NCBI RefSeq assembly: GCF_946886895.1
Contig: NZ_CAMPJO010000007.1
Coordinates: 124,001 to 188,000, forward strand
Direction of reading: 5' to 3'
Source of the DNA: an uncultured Marinobacter sp.
GTDB taxonomy: Bacteria > Pseudomonadota > Gammaproteobacteria > Pseudomonadales > Oleiphilaceae
DNA length: 64,000 bases
Shown here: piece by piece, positions 19,832 through 27,443 of the stretch
Layout: every line of letters begins with the position of its first letter
Position numbering within the stretch: the first letter of the stretch is position 1
Notes under the pieces: generated by a model
What the model saw: only the letters and a program-made list of their open reading frames with translations
The model's database searches: none
Told to the model about the DNA's origin: nothing
Position numbers and translations under genes: made by a program

Positions 19832-20728
19832 ATGGATGAATTCACTCACTCTGACATCAGGCATTCTTTCCGCACGCCGGCCATCCGGCATCTGGCGTGG
19901 TTGTGCCAGGCGCCGCAGCTCCTGGGCTCGCCCATCACCTTCGAACCCGGTCGCTGCCTGCCCACGGACTACACGGCCACGCTTCAGGCCTGGGATCGTG
20001 ACCCCGACAGCGCCCCTGCACTGTTGCGCGAGCCACCCCAACGCCGACTCGGGTTCTATGTTGAGCGCCTTTACCAGGTGCTTCTGGCGGACCTGCTCGG
20101 CTGGGACATTCTGCTACAGAACCGCCAGATACAGTCGAACGGACGAACCATCGGCGAACTGGATTTTGTGGTGCATAACCACATCAGGGACCGGATAGAA
20201 CACCATGAAATTGCCATCAAATATTACCTCGGGGTTTCCCGGCCGGATGGAAGGCCGTTGTGGTACGGCCCCAACGCAAGGGACCGGCTGGATCTCAAAA
20301 CCGACCGCATGCTGCACCAGCAAAGCCACCGTGCCCAGCTTCCCGAAGCCCGCACCCTGCTGGCCGAGGCCGGTATTACCGGGCCGCTGACGCCACGGAT
20401 ATTCATGCCCGGGTACCTGTTCTATCCAGACCATCAAACGCTCGCCGCTCCTGAGCATGTTCCCGCCGGCCATCTGCGCGGCCGATGGCGCTATCTTTCA
20501 CAGGTAAGCCTGCCAGACATGGCAGGCTGGGTGGTATTGAACAAGCCCAACTGGATTGGCTCCTGGTGCCAGCGTGAGCCGCCTCAAACCGGCGAGGTCA
20601 TCGCGGCCCTGGACACCGTCGAACGCTTTGCCGCTCCCCGGCTATTCGCCTTGCTCAGGAAGGATTCAACCCGCGATCTCTGGCACGAATCCGACCGTTT
20701 GTTTGTGGTGCCCGACAACTGGCCATAG
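19832..20728 (+). CDS. DUF1853 family protein
   Basis: A 298-residue cytoplasmic protein of the DUF1853 family. Family-like segments are RTPAIRHLAWLCQAPQLLG near the N-terminus, LGFYVERLYQVLL and GELDFVVHN. The ELDFVV strand followed by HHEIAIKYYLG resembles a PD-(D/E)xK nuclease core (Asp in ELD, then E-x-K), which is my inference. The frame is open far upstream through the manC antisense strand. The ATG at 19832 is the first that starts outside manC and matches the family N-terminus. Confidence 0.85.
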   Translation: MDEFTHSDIRHSFRTPAIRHLAWLCQAPQLLGSPITFEPGRCLPTDYTATLQAWDRDPDSAPALLREPPQRRLGFYVERLYQVLLADLLGWDILLQNRQIQSNGRTIGELDFVVHNHIRDRIEHHEIAIKYYLGVSRPDGRPLWYGPNARDRLDLKTDRMLHQQSHRAQLPEARTLLAEAGITGPLTPRIFMPGYLFYPDHQTLAAPEHVPAGHLRGRWRYLSQVSLPDMAGWVVLNKPNWIGSWCQREPPQTGEVIAALDTVERFAAPRLFALLRKDSTRDLWHESDRLFVVPDNWP

Positions 20729-20813
20729 CGCCCCCGGACTCAGGGGAACGGTTGACCGGAGCCACATTCTCGTTCACCCTAATCTGGTTTCATTATGCAA
20801 CCGGAGAAAGCGT

Positions 20814-21839
20814 GTGAGCGAATACAGAAACCGGGCTGTTGTACTCAAACAGCGTCCACAAGGCGAAATTCAGCAAGGTGACCTGGCCCTGGAAGACCGA
20901 CCGGTCCGCCCTCCGAACGAAGGCGAAGTGGTTGCCCAGATCCTTTGGCTGTCCCTGGACCCCTACATGCGCCCGCGGATGAACGATGCCAAGGGCTATA
21001 TGGACCCCATCGGCATAGACGAGCCGATCGTGGGCGAGAGTGTGGCGCGGGTGGTGGAGTCCCGCTCCGATGCGCTGAAGGTGGGGGATCTGGTCACCTG
21101 CTATTCCGGCTGGCAGGAATACGTGACCTTCCCGGCCGATGCCCCGATGGTTTACAGGATTCAGGAAAGGCCCAACGTGCCTCTGCAGGCCTATCTGGGC
21201 GTGGCCGGTATGCCAGGGCGCACCGGCTACTGCGGCCTGATGTACGTGGGCAAGCCCAGAGCCGGCGAAACCGTGGTTGTTTCCGCGGCATCCGGGCCCG
21301 TAGGCACGGTAGTCGGCCAGACCGCGAAGTCAGAGGGATGCCGGGTAGTGGGTGCTGCCGGCGGTCCCGATAAATGCCGCTACGTGGTTGACGAACTCGG
21401 TTTTGACGCCTGCGTGGATTACAAGGCAGGCAATCTGGAGGCAGACCTCAAGGCCGCCTGCCCGGACGGCATCGACATCTATTTCGAAAACGTGGGAGGC
21501 GCCGTCACTCGCGCCGTGGCCCCGCTGCTGAACGCCGGCGCCCGGGTGCCCATCTGTGGTTATGTTTCCGCCTACAATGCAACGGATATGGCAAGTGTGG
21601 AGACTCCGTTCCATGTGCTCAAGGCGCTGGATCCGGTACCGGAGCACCGCTTTTTCCTGGTGACTGAATGGCAGGACAGACACCAGGAAATCACCGACAT
21701 CCTCGCCTCCCGGGTTGCCTCCGGTAACCTGAACTACCGGGAGACGGTTGCCGAGGGCCTGGAGAATGCCGTTGAGGCGTTCAAGGGCATGCTCAAGGGC
21801 AAGAACTTCGGCAAGCAACTGGTCCATATCGCGGACTAG
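20814..21839 (+). CDS. NADP-dependent oxidoreductase, MDR superfamily (CurA/leukotriene B4 dehydrogenase-like)
   Basis: Zinc-independent medium-chain dehydrogenase/reductase of 341 residues that reduces alpha,beta-unsaturated carbonyls with NADPH. Typical features are LSLDPYMRPRMND, the GMPGRTGYCGLMYVG block, the Rossmann segment VSAASGPVGTVVGQTAK and FENVGGAVTRAV. The GTG start at 20814 follows a GGAGAAAG ribosome binding site. No regulator is next to it. It is convergent with the quinone oxidoreductase gene. Confidence 0.92.
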   Translation: MSEYRNRAVVLKQRPQGEIQQGDLALEDRPVRPPNEGEVVAQILWLSLDPYMRPRMNDAKGYMDPIGIDEPIVGESVARVVESRSDALKVGDLVTCYSGWQEYVTFPADAPMVYRIQERPNVPLQAYLGVAGMPGRTGYCGLMYVGKPRAGETVVVSAASGPVGTVVGQTAKSEGCRVVGAAGGPDKCRYVVDELGFDACVDYKAGNLEADLKAACPDGIDIYFENVGGAVTRAVAPLLNAGARVPICGYVSAYNATDMASVETPFHVLKALDPVPEHRFFLVTEWQDRHQEITDILASRVASGNLNYRETVAEGLENAVEAFKGMLKGKNFGKQLVHIAD

Positions 21840-21860
21840 GCTCCCTGCCCACCGGGAAGG

Positions 21861-22838
21861 TCAGCTCGCGACGTTCAGCAGCACCTTCCCGGTGTTCTTG
21901 TTCTCGGCCACATAGGCCATGGCTTCATCGGCCTGGTCAATAGGCCAGGTACTGTCAATCAGGGGCTCGATCTGGCCGGCCGCCAGCAGTGGCCAGACAT
22001 GCCGATGCAGCTCCTGCATCACCCGGCCCTTGTCTGCCACCGTGCGGGAGCGCAGGGTGGAGCCGATCAGGCGATGCCTTTTAACCAGCATCAGACCAAG
22101 ATCGACCTGAGCCGACCGGCCACCCAGCAGACCGATCAGCACAATCCTGCCGTCCACATTGAGTACCTTCTGATCCTCGGCGATGTAACTGCCACCCACC
22201 GGATCCAGCACCATATCGACACCACCCCAGGCTTTCACCGCATCCACAAACGAGCCATCCTTGCGATTCCAGACTCCACTGGCTCCCAGATTGCGGCAGA
22301 TTTCCAGCTTGGTGGCATCGCCGGCGGTGGCAAACACCGGGTTGCCAAACGCCGTAGCCAACTGAATAACGGCGGTACCCAGCCCACTCCCACCCGCGTG
22401 AAGCAGCACCCGCTCCCCGGGCTTGATCGCCGCCTCCTGATAGAGGTTCAGCCAAGCGGTAGCGAACACCTCGGGAACCGCAGCCGCCTTTTCGAGGGTG
22501 AATCCCTTGGGGACCGGCAGCACCTGAACCGCCGGTACGATGACCCGGGTGGCATAGCCGCCGCCGGTCAGAAGGGCGCAAACCTCCTCCCCGGGCTCAA
22601 AACCCCGGACACCAGCGCCCACCGCGGCAATGCGTCCGCTGACTTCCAGCCCAAGAATCTCGGAAGCGCCCGGGGGCGGCGGATAGACGCCCGCCCGTTG
22701 CATCAAGTCAGCGCGGTTTACCGCGGTCCAGACAACGTCGATTTCCACGTGACCGGCAGGCAACTCGCCCGGACCCTCCGAGTCCTCCCAACTGAGTGCA
22801 CTGCCCGTTACCCTGATTGCTTTCATCATGTCTGACAT
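21861..22838 (-). CDS. NAD(P)H-quinone oxidoreductase, PIG3/QorA family
   Basis: MDR enzyme of 325 residues. The family signature VNRADLMQRAGVYPPPPGASEILGLEVSG and the Rossmann loop LLHAGGSGLGTAVIQLA indicate the TP53I3 (PIG3)-type NADPH:quinone oxidoreductases. It lacks the structural zinc cysteines. It would reduce quinones by one electron to protect against redox stress. An internal ATG four codons downstream (MKAIRVTG) is an alternative start. Confidence 0.93.
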   Translation of the reverse strand: MSDMMKAIRVTGSALSWEDSEGPGELPAGHVEIDVVWTAVNRADLMQRAGVYPPPPGASEILGLEVSGRIAAVGAGVRGFEPGEEVCALLTGGGYATRVIVPAVQVLPVPKGFTLEKAAAVPEVFATAWLNLYQEAAIKPGERVLLHAGGSGLGTAVIQLATAFGNPVFATAGDATKLEICRNLGASGVWNRKDGSFVDAVKAWGGVDMVLDPVGGSYIAEDQKVLNVDGRIVLIGLLGGRSAQVDLGLMLVKRHRLIGSTLRSRTVADKGRVMQELHRHVWPLLAAGQIEPLIDSTWPIDQADEAMAYVAENKNTGKVLLNVAS

Positions 22839-22926
22839 CCCGGTGGTTCCAGTATCCGCTCAGGATACCCCATGTTTTTCGACCGTTGCACGAAGGATTG
22901 CACAATAGTCACGCACCGGATCTCCG

Positions 22927-23877
22927 TCAGGGCGTCCGGAACCGGGGCAGTCCGAGGGTGTGATCCTCCGCCACCTCAATCAGGACATTGGCCCTGCCCG
23001 GCATTTCTGCCAGGCAGGTGCGGGTAACACGTTCGTAGTGCTGGATAAAGCGAGCCACCTCGGCGTCGCTCATGATGCGCAATGGGTGGGCGCCGGCCCC
23101 GCCTTCGCCCTGTTCTGGTGCAATTTTTTGCCGTTCCGCCAGTTTATGCTCCTGTAGCCTGCGCCACTCAAGGACGCTGGCCATGGCGGGCGCTTTCAGC
23201 ATGACCAGACTGTCGAGTTGATCAAACAGCGACCGGTAACCCGCATCGAGACAATCGTTAACGTACCGACGCCAGTGCCCGCCGGGATCCTCTTCCGCTT
23301 CGAGCCGGTTTACCGGTGCCTGTAAGGCCGCCTCATCCCGCTCCGGGCGGGCGCCGACGCACCACCCCTCAAACAGCACCACCTCCGCCGGTCCCTGGAA
23401 CACCGGCCAATGCGACCGGGGAATGCGATCATCCATAGCCTTGTCAAAGGCCGGAATAGCCGTGTGATCGCCGTGGCCGGCATGGACGAGCCGGTCAATC
23501 ACCTGCAGGCCGAGCGCCACATCGTGGGTGCCCGGCACACCACGGGTCTGGAAAAGCGGGTGCACGGTATGGGCAAGTGACTGGCGCTCAGCTCTGGTAA
23601 GGTAGAGGTCATCGAGGGAGAAGCTTGCCGTCGGGCAGTGCCGGTGCCGGCTGAGAATGTCCCGCAGGAACAGGGTCAGTGTGGATTTGCCGGTACCCTG
23701 GGCACCATGAATGCCAATGATCACGGGCCGGCCGAGCCTGGCCCGGCATTCAAGGATATGGTCGGCCAGCGGCAGGATGGTCTTCCTGACCGTCTCAACG
23801 TAAGACAGGGGCAATTGTTCCTGTTTGATCAGGGCATCGATGGTGTGCGTCAGTTCGGTCTCGGACACGTGCTTCAT
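22927..23877 (-). CDS. P-loop kinase, D-glycerate 3-kinase-like
   Basis: A 316-residue P-loop kinase. Walker A is GIHGAQGTGKST, followed by SFSLDDLYLTRAERQ and VVLFEGWCVGARP. This is the pattern of the D-glycerate 3-kinase family (plant GLYK, yeast Tda10), related to uridine kinase and pantothenate kinase. A TTG at 23910 extends the frame, but the ATG at 23877 is more likely. The physiological substrate cannot be read from the sequence. It is divergent from selO with a short spacer. Confidence 0.85.
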   Translation of the reverse strand: MKHVSETELTHTIDALIKQEQLPLSYVETVRKTILPLADHILECRARLGRPVIIGIHGAQGTGKSTLTLFLRDILSRHRHCPTASFSLDDLYLTRAERQSLAHTVHPLFQTRGVPGTHDVALGLQVIDRLVHAGHGDHTAIPAFDKAMDDRIPRSHWPVFQGPAEVVLFEGWCVGARPERDEAALQAPVNRLEAEEDPGGHWRRYVNDCLDAGYRSLFDQLDSLVMLKAPAMASVLEWRRLQEHKLAERQKIAPEQGEGGAGAHPLRIMSDAEVARFIQHYERVTRTCLAEMPGRANVLIEVAEDHTLGLPRFRTP

Positions 23878-23955
23878 CCCGGCGTTGGGTGTTGATAAAA
23901 CATTCAGCAAAAGGTACCCAGCAGACTATGTACCAGATGGGAGTATAGGCATTTT

Positions 23956-25410
23956 ATGAGTGACAATGGTTTTGCGGTGGAACATCGCTACCTGGAACTG
24001 CCGGACAGCTTTTTTACGCGCGTTCAGCCAGCCCCGCTGAGCGACGCAAAAATGGTCTGCTTCAACCACGAACTGGCCGCAAGCATGGGGTTCCACACCC
24101 TTTCAGAATCCGACTGGACGGCCATTGGCGCCGGTACGGAACTGCTCGAGGGCATGGACCCGGTTGCCATGAAGTACACCGGCCACCAGTTCGGGGTCTA
24201 CAATCCGGACCTGGGGGATGGCCGTGGACTGTTGCTGTGGGAAACCGTTGGCCCGGACGGCCGCCGCTGGGACTGGCACCTCAAGGGTGCCGGTACGACG
24301 CCCTACTCCCGCTTCGGTGATGGCCGGGCGGTGCTGCGGTCCACCATCCGCGAGTACCTGTGCAGTGAAGCCATGCATGGCCTGGGCATCCCCACCACCC
24401 GGGCGCTGTTTATGGTGAGTGCCAAAGACCCGATTCGCCGTGAATCCATTGAAACCGCCGCGGCACTGGTGCGGGTGGCCCAGAGCCATATCCGGTTCGG
24501 GCACTTCGAATTTGCCGCCCACCATGAGGGGCCGGAGACGGTAGCAACCCTGCTGAAGCACGTTATCGCCCTGCACTTCCCGCATCTGATTGAGCTGCCG
24601 GAGCACGAACGCCATACCCGCTGGTTTGAGGAAGTGACGGAACGGACCGCCCGACTGATTGCCGACTGGCAGGCAGTCGGCTTCTGCCACGGCGTGATGA
24701 ACAGCGACAACATGTCCATCATCGGCGACACCTTCGACTACGGCCCCTATGCATTCCTGGACGATTTCGACGCCGGTTACATCTGCAACCACACCGACCA
24801 GGGCGGCCGCTACGCCTACAACCGGCAGCCTCAGGTGGGTTTTGAGAACTGCCAGTACCTGGCCCGGGCCCTGTTACCCGTTATGGACGAGGATAGCGTG
24901 CGCCGGGCCCTTCGCCGCTATGAAATCACCTATAACGAGCGCTTCCTGCAGAACATGCGCGACAAACTCGGCCTGGCCAGGGAGGACGACGAAGACCTCA
25001 GCCTGATTATGGACACCTTCAGCATGCTGCACGAGCACCACGTGGACTACACCGCGTTTTTCCGGGCGTTGTCCAATCTGCATAGCCGGGGCCATGGCCC
25101 GGTTCGGGATTTGTTCGTGGATCGCAGCGTGGCCGACCAGTGGCTGGAACGTTACGAGGCACGGCTACTCAACGAAACCCGCGCCCATGACGAGCGGGAG
25201 TACGCCATGCGGAGCATGAACCCGAAGTACATTCTCAGAAACTACCTGGCCCAGCAGGTAATACAGGAAGCACAGAACGGCGATTACGAACCGGTGAAGG
25301 AATTACTCAACGTTCTGAAACGGCCTTTTGATGAACAGCCGGAAAACGAGGCCTACGCAGCGTTACCGCCAGACTGGGGGAAGCACCTGAATATCAGTTG
25401 CTCTTCTTGA
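23956..25410 (+). CDS. selO: Protein adenylyltransferase SelO
   Basis: Pseudokinase-fold enzyme of the YdiU/SelO family that transfers AMP from ATP to Ser, Thr or Tyr of target proteins in redox homeostasis. Recognisable segments are KYTGHQFGVYNPDLGDGRG, the LKGAGTTPYSRFGDGRAVLRS block, FCHGVMNSDNMSI (catalytic loop) and YGPYAFLDDF (metal-binding). Length 484 residues. The C-terminus ends NISCSS, with a Cys near the end where some eukaryotic SelO proteins have selenocysteine. Confidence 0.95.
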   Translation: MSDNGFAVEHRYLELPDSFFTRVQPAPLSDAKMVCFNHELAASMGFHTLSESDWTAIGAGTELLEGMDPVAMKYTGHQFGVYNPDLGDGRGLLLWETVGPDGRRWDWHLKGAGTTPYSRFGDGRAVLRSTIREYLCSEAMHGLGIPTTRALFMVSAKDPIRRESIETAAALVRVAQSHIRFGHFEFAAHHEGPETVATLLKHVIALHFPHLIELPEHERHTRWFEEVTERTARLIADWQAVGFCHGVMNSDNMSIIGDTFDYGPYAFLDDFDAGYICNHTDQGGRYAYNRQPQVGFENCQYLARALLPVMDEDSVRRALRRYEITYNERFLQNMRDKLGLAREDDEDLSLIMDTFSMLHEHHVDYTAFFRALSNLHSRGHGPVRDLFVDRSVADQWLERYEARLLNETRAHDEREYAMRSMNPKYILRNYLAQQVIQEAQNGDYEPVKELLNVLKRPFDEQPENEAYAALPPDWGKHLNISCSS

Positions 25411-25416
25411 ATGACA

Positions 25417-25502
25417 TTTTTTGCCACGAAAGAACACGGAAAAAAGATTAAAAAAAGATCTCTGTTTTTTTCCGTGGCTTCCGTGGATTCCGTGGCTAAA
25501 AA
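25417..25502. repeat. Repeat element with three tandem TCCGTGGNT units between selO and fumA
   Basis: Three 9-base units occur in tandem: tccgtggct (25471-25479), tccgtggat (25480-25488) and tccgtggct (25489-25497). The left end holds the opposing gccacgaa (25423-25430) and cacgga. Long A and T runs fill the middle, so the whole element forms an imperfect hairpin with A/T-tract flanks. The genes are convergent, and the element could terminate both. I believe similar CCGTGG-rich elements are dispersed in other proteobacterial genomes, but this was not searched. Confidence 0.6.
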
Positions 25503-25504
25503 AA

Positions 25505-27019
25505 TCAAACCGCCTTGGCGGCAATAATCTTCTCCTGCCACTCGGCCGGACCGGTCTGGTGCACGGACGAGCCACGGGAGTCCACCGCCACGGTCACCGG
25601 CATGTCTTCCACTTCAAACTCGTAAATCGCTTCCATGCCCAGTTCCGGGAACGCAACCACCTCGGCATGCTTGATCGCCTTGGAGACCAGATACGCTGAA
25701 CCGCCCACGGCCATCAGGTAAACCGCGCCAAACTCCTTGATGGCATCGATGGCCACCTGGCCGCGCTCAGCCTTGCCGATCATGCCGGTGAGGCCGGTTT
25801 TCTCCAGCATGGTATGGGTGAACTTGTCCATCCGCGTTGCCGTGGTGGGGCCGGCCGGGCCCACCACTTCCTCACGCACCGGATCCACCGGGCCCACGTA
25901 ATAGATGAAGCGGCCCTTCAGGTCCACGGGCAAGTCCTCGCCATTGGCCAGCATATCCACCATCTTCTTGTGGGCGGCATCACGGCCGGTCAGCATCTTG
26001 CCGGACAGCAGCACGGTTTCGCCCGGTTGCCAGTCTTTCACGTCCTCCGGCGTAACGGTGTCCAGGTTCACGCGGCGAACGTTCTCACCCACTTCCCAGG
26101 TGATCTCCGGCCAGTCTTCCAGGCTCGGCGGAGTCTGCAGGGCCGGGCCACGGCCATCCAGGGTAAAGTGGGCATGGCGGGTGGCAGCGCAGTTGGGAAT
26201 GATGGCCACCGGCTTGTTGGCGGCGTGGGTGGGGTAGTCTTTCACTTTCACATCCAGAACCGTGGTCAGGCCGCCCAGCCCCTGGGCACCAATACCCAGG
26301 TCGTTCACCTTTTCGAACAGCTCCAGGCGCAGCTCTTCCGCACGGTTAGAAGCGCCGCGCGCCTGCAGATCGTGGATATCAATCGGGTCCAGCAGCGATT
26401 CCTTGGCCATTTCCATGGCTTTCTCGGCGGTACCACCAATACCGATACCCAACATACCAGGCGGACACCAGCCAGCGCCCATCTGTGGCACCATTTTGAG
26501 CACCCAGTCCACCACGGAATCCGACGGGTTAAGCATGGCGAACTTGGATTTCGCCTCGGAACCGCCGCCCTTGGCGGCCACATGCACTTCAACGGTGTCG
26601 CCCGGCACCATCTTGTAGTGGATGATGGCCGGCGTGTTGTCACCGGTGTTCTGGCGCTTGCCATCCGGGTCCGCCAGGATCGAGGCCCGCAGAACGTTAT
26701 CCGGATGCGTGTAGGCCCGGCGTACACCTTCGTTGATCACCTCATCCAGCGGCAGTTCACAGTCCCACTGCACGTTCATGCCGATGTTTACAAACACGGT
26801 CACAATGCCGGTGTCCTGGCACAGCGGCCGGTGCCCCTGGGCACACATGCGCGAATTGATCAGAATCTGGGCCATGGCATCCCTGGCCGCCTGGGACTCT
26901 TCCCGTTGGTAGGCTTCATGAACCGCGTCAATGAAATCCTTGGGGTGGTAATAGGAAATGAACTGCAGCGCGTCCGCTACGCTTTCAATCAGGTCGTCCT
27001 GGCGGATTACGGTGGTCAT
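25505..27019 (-). CDS. fumA: Fumarate hydratase, class I (iron-sulfur)
   Basis: TCA-cycle enzyme interconverting fumarate and malate with a 4Fe-4S cluster. Length 504 residues. Cluster-ligand motifs are RPLCQDTG (about 64-71), GWCPPGMLGIGIGG and IPNCAATRH. Both the alpha-type N-terminal and beta-type C-terminal domains are present in a single chain (the C-terminal part has VGPAGPTTATRMDKF). The ATG at 27019 is the natural start. It is convergent with selO. Confidence 0.95.
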   Translation of the reverse strand: MTTVIRQDDLIESVADALQFISYYHPKDFIDAVHEAYQREESQAARDAMAQILINSRMCAQGHRPLCQDTGIVTVFVNIGMNVQWDCELPLDEVINEGVRRAYTHPDNVLRASILADPDGKRQNTGDNTPAIIHYKMVPGDTVEVHVAAKGGGSEAKSKFAMLNPSDSVVDWVLKMVPQMGAGWCPPGMLGIGIGGTAEKAMEMAKESLLDPIDIHDLQARGASNRAEELRLELFEKVNDLGIGAQGLGGLTTVLDVKVKDYPTHAANKPVAIIPNCAATRHAHFTLDGRGPALQTPPSLEDWPEITWEVGENVRRVNLDTVTPEDVKDWQPGETVLLSGKMLTGRDAAHKKMVDMLANGEDLPVDLKGRFIYYVGPVDPVREEVVGPAGPTTATRMDKFTHTMLEKTGLTGMIGKAERGQVAIDAIKEFGAVYLMAVGGSAYLVSKAIKHAEVVAFPELGMEAIYEFEVEDMPVTVAVDSRGSSVHQTGPAEWQEKIIAAKAV

Positions 27020-27443
27020 AGGCGCCTCATCAACTGGCTGTCGTTATGGTGGGTCATCGGATTTTCAGGAGGCGAGAGTTTACCAGAAAATCCCGGCAAC
27101 GAGAGACCCGATCAATGGCGAAGGCCTATTCGCCGACTTTATCGGAATGCCGCCCCACAACCGGGGCCCGCCCTCGACAAACGGTTAACCGCCAACTATT
27201 TTTCACAGAGGCCAAACGTCGAGCGCGCGGGGAGAATTCAAAGGGCCAGAATCACACTTTTGGCTGATCAACACTTGCCAGTCTGTCGCTATAGTCATAG
27301 AGACAGAAATTGGCTCAGAGCGCTGGCCACAATTTCAGACCACAGTTTAAGCAGAACAGGCCACTGACAACGAGCTTACCGGATCAGACCGGCCCCGTCA
27401 GCTGCCGAACATAACGACACAACAACAGGAAAAGGTTCCACCC
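27020..27443. other. Intergenic region upstream of the lipase-like lipoprotein gene
   Basis: A 424-bp gap between the divergent fumA and lipoprotein genes. No convincing gene, strong hairpin or repeat was found in it. It must hold promoters for both, and AGGAAAAGG just before 27444 is a good ribosome binding site. A TATAGT at about 27290 might be a -10 element, but no matching -35 was seen. Confidence 0.5.

Noticed and set aside
25814..27367. Long plus-strand open frame opposite fumA
   Set aside because: It is the antisense of a clear fumarase gene, His/Arg/Gln-rich with no family features.
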